Source: DYRB01 sp963845265 (GTDB lineage Bacteria; Pseudomonadota; Gammaproteobacteria; Chromatiales; Chromatiaceae). Taken from it: 64,000 nt of DNA. Below the pieces are notes generated by a model, which saw nothing but the letters and a program-made list of their open reading frames with translations, made no database searches and had not been told where the DNA came from. Both the position numbers and the translations under genes were made by a program. The DNA is taken from positions 434,001 through 498,000 of the forward strand of contig CAWJRN010000003.1 in NCBI GenBank assembly GCA_963845265.1, in the 5' to 3' direction. This document shows positions 61,885 through 64,000 of this stretch, piece by piece. Positions within the stretch are counted from its first letter, which is position 1; every line of letters starts with the position of its first letter.

Positions 61885-64000
61885 GTGCAGAGAGTCCGGT
61901 CGGTCCTGCTGCTGGTGTCGTGGTCGTTGTTCGCCTCATTGCCGGCGTCCAGTTTTGCAGAAACCTACGACTACGACGCGGTCGGCCGCGTGAGCCGCAT
62001 TACGGCCTCGGATGGGACCGCGACACGGTACATCTACGATGCGCTCGGTAACCTCGTTTCCGTTACCGTCGACGAGGCCAATCTACCGCCCATCGTCACG
62101 GCCGTTGCACCGACAAAAGTGCTTAGCGGTTCCACGGAGAGGATCGAGATTCAAGGCGAGAACCTAGCCGGCGCCGCCGTCATCGCTCCATCGACGGCCT
62201 TTGCGGTCTCTGGTCTCGTCTCCGCAGATCAATCCCTCGCCTTCACCCTCGAAACGGATAATGCGGCTCCTCTCGGGGAACAGGTCTTTCGCGTCAGAAA
62301 CCTCGACGGAGAGGCAACATTCACGCTGAACGTGTCGCTTCCGGCTCCCACCATTGGGGTCAGGCCGCTCCCGCTGGCCCTGCCTGAGGACGGGAGCCTG
62401 CGCCGGATCATCGTCACCCTCTCCCGAGCGGAGACGGCTGACCGAACCGTCATGCTGGAGATGGCAGATCCGGGGATCGCCGAACTCCAGGCTGCCTCCG
62501 TCACGATACCCGCCGGCGAAACCGAGTCCATGGTTGGCATCCGCGGCCTCTCCGGCGGGGTCACCCGCCTGACCCTGACAAGCGCCGGTATCGAGACCGC
62601 GACCTTCTCGGTCTACGTCACCGGCGAGTACGGCAGTATCAACTCCAAGTATTCGGACTTACTGGGGATTCAGGTCGGTATCTTCGATGGCGGTGGATCC
62701 GGCGAGGTCACCCGAGCAGGTTGGTCGGACAGGATCGGCGTAGTGCTTGGGCCAATGGTCACCGGTGTCGCACCCGGCGCCCTCAGCGTGGGCGCGGTGT
62801 CGCAGCCACTGACGATCCATGGTGTCGGCCTTCAGAACGCCGAGGCGCTCGGCATTCAGCCGGCCGACGGGGTGACGTTGGCCGATTTCGGCGTGCTCGA
62901 CGATGGATCTGCGGTCCAGGTGTCGGTGTCGGTCGACCCAGGCGCGGTCCTTGGTCCGCGCCGTTTGGTTTTGAGCGGTGTCGATCAACCTTACGCGGCG
63001 GCAGAGCCGGGTGCGGACCTGCTCGACATCGTGGCCCCAACGCCCGTGATCGATTCTCTCGACCCGAACCTGGCCCTGCGCGGAACGACCGCCGGGACCC
63101 TGATCGTTCGCGGCCGCAACCTTGCAGCAGCCCTTGCCGTGGAATTCGATCCGTCCGACGGCATCGACGTCGGAAACGACCGTCGCGTTTCGGAAGATGG
63201 CACCAGTCTGACGCTCAGCTACAGCATTGCCGCCGATGCCCTCTTAGGGGATCGCCTGGTTCGCGTCGCGACCCCGGCAGGATCGAGTACCGGTGTGGTC
63301 TCCGCCAGCAATCGCTTCCAGGTGGTGGACCAGGTCGTGGGTGAGCGCTCGCCCATCCTGGCCCCGGTCCTCGGCATCCAGGTTGCGGGCAGTGCCGTGG
63401 AGTCTCAGGGTGAGGGCCACGCCTTTGCGCCACCCTTGGGTCTTGTCCTCGGCTCGATTGTTTCCTCGCTGTCGCCAAGTACCGGGGTCGTCGGAACCCT
63501 CATCGATCTGGAGATTGCAGGACATGGATTGGAGTCGACTTCGGAAGTCCGATTCGAGCCGACCGACGGCATCGCGGTCGACGCCCTCGTGGTGGATCCG
63601 CTTGGCGAGGGCGTCCTCGCGCAGCTCAGCATCGCCCATGACGCCCCCGAGACGGTCCGGCAGGTGCGCGTGTTCGGCAGCCAGGTGGAGATACCCTTCG
63701 CGGAGCCCGCCGCCTCTCGCTTCCTGGTCACGGCCCCGCGGCCGCTCCTGCAAGCGGTGAGCCCCAACACGCTGAAGATCGGCGCCGGGGTCGACGCCTT
63801 CACCCTGTACGGCACCAATCTGGACCGGGCCAGCCGAGTCGACGCACAACCGCCCGAAGGGGTCGTGATCGGGGTGCCAACCGTCAGCCCGGACGGTACC
63901 CGAATCACCGTCTCGATCGAGGCCCAGGCGGGCGCTACGGCTGGCGATCGGGTCCTCAGCGTGACCACGCCGGCCGGTACGACAGCCGCTACACCGAGCG
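61885..64000 (+). CDS. Large secreted YD/IPT-like repeat protein, 3' end outside window
   Basis: An open frame of at least 705 codons from a GTG at 61885 (GGAGG 9 nt upstream) running off the right edge. Residues 1-30 form a signal peptide ending SFA-ET. Next come two YD (RHS-type) repeats: YDYDAVGRVSRITASDG and TRYIYDALGNLVSV. The rest is a series of about 90- to 100-residue beta domains with IPT/TIG-like features: VTAVAPTKVLSGSTERIEIQ with GENLAGAA, VTGVAPGALSVGAVSQPLTI with HGVGLQNAEALGI, IDSLDPNLALRGTTAG with RGRNLAAA, LSPSTGVVGTLIDLEIAGHG. These resemble cell-surface or adhesion modules. The end, and any toxin or anchor domain, is not visible. Confidence 0.8.
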   Translation, partial: MQRVRSVLLLVSWSLFASLPASSFAETYDYDAVGRVSRITASDGTATRYIYDALGNLVSVTVDEANLPPIVTAVAPTKVLSGSTERIEIQGENLAGAAVIAPSTAFAVSGLVSADQSLAFTLETDNAAPLGEQVFRVRNLDGEATFTLNVSLPAPTIGVRPLPLALPEDGSLRRIIVTLSRAETADRTVMLEMADPGIAELQAASVTIPAGETESMVGIRGLSGGVTRLTLTSAGIETATFSVYVTGEYGSINSKYSDLLGIQVGIFDGGGSGEVTRAGWSDRIGVVLGPMVTGVAPGALSVGAVSQPLTIHGVGLQNAEALGIQPADGVTLADFGVLDDGSAVQVSVSVDPGAVLGPRRLVLSGVDQPYAAAEPGADLLDIVAPTPVIDSLDPNLALRGTTAGTLIVRGRNLAAALAVEFDPSDGIDVGNDRRVSEDGTSLTLSYSIAADALLGDRLVRVATPAGSSTGVVSASNRFQVVDQVVGERSPILAPVLGIQVAGSAVESQGEGHAFAPPLGLVLGSIVSSLSPSTGVVGTLIDLEIAGHGLESTSEVRFEPTDGIAVDALVVDPLGEGVLAQLSIAHDAPETVRQVRVFGSQVEIPFAEPAASRFLVTAPRPLLQAVSPNTLKIGAGVDAFTLYGTNLDRASRVDAQPPEGVVIGVPTVSPDGTRITVSIEAQAGATAGDRVLSVTTPAGTTAATPS

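Overview
The window is GC-rich gammaproteobacterial DNA, most like a purple sulfur bacterium (Chromatiaceae). This is an inference from content: a fused TsdBA thiosulfate dehydrogenase, a rhodanese, a YeeE/YedE-type sulfur-compound permease, a TauE/SafE exporter, a C4-dicarboxylate TRAP system and many short palindromic intergenic repeats. No rRNA, tRNA, CRISPR array or photosynthesis gene was seen.

Layout. 0-1.1 kb: a RAYT transposase cut by the left edge, a toxin-antitoxin pair and an orphan antitoxin-like gene. 1.5-7.1 kb (minus): an RND efflux operon (small membrane protein, membrane fusion protein, RND pump) ending in acuI. 7.3-10.5 kb: a coiled-coil nuclease-like protein, tsdBA and a rhodanese lacking its second domain. 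10.5-18.3 kb: cis/trans fatty acid isomerase, an anion transporter, PPK2 and a P3A-type proton ATPase. 18.3-28 kb: gene remnants, then an envelope/stress cluster framed by two LysM-DUF1254/DUF1214 paralogues. 28-32 kb: PfkB kinase, retropepsin-like protease, MlaC-like protein, MazG-like pyrophosphohydrolase and GlxR/GarR. 32.4-42.5 kb: a C4-dicarboxylate block (dctP, dctQ, dctM, usp, maeB, sdhC, sdhD, sdhA, sdhB, sdhE), which would import succinate or malate, feed succinate dehydrogenase and return carbon to pyruvate through malic enzyme. 42.7-51.3 kb: a subtilase, a Na+/H+ antiporter, DUF6064, an aldo/keto reductase, a MIF-like tautomerase, a YeeE/YedE permease and a Spy-like protein.

52-53.2 kb is the most striking island: one very AT-rich gene (T5orf172/GIY-YIG-like) followed by a 59-bp sequence with the architecture of an integron attC site. 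Its outer arm is the exact complement of the cassette's own 5' boundary, so this looks like a lone integron gene cassette with no integrase in the window. It is followed by a YrhK-like membrane gene and glutamate decarboxylase. A decayed second copy of that pair lies at 59.6-60.7 kb, with a truncated first gene, a roughly 200-bp MITE-like insertion with a target-site duplication, and a decarboxylase that has lost 242 internal residues and its PLP lysine. Between the two copies are a secreted DUF4344 metallopeptidase and a response regulator whose sensor kinase is reduced to its last segment. A transposase remnant and a large secreted YD/IPT-like protein running off the right edge complete the window.

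Eight otherwise well-conserved genes are broken by a single-base frameshift, seven of them by one extra base. That pattern suggests indel errors in the sequence, or less likely widespread decay. These genes are annotated across the shift.
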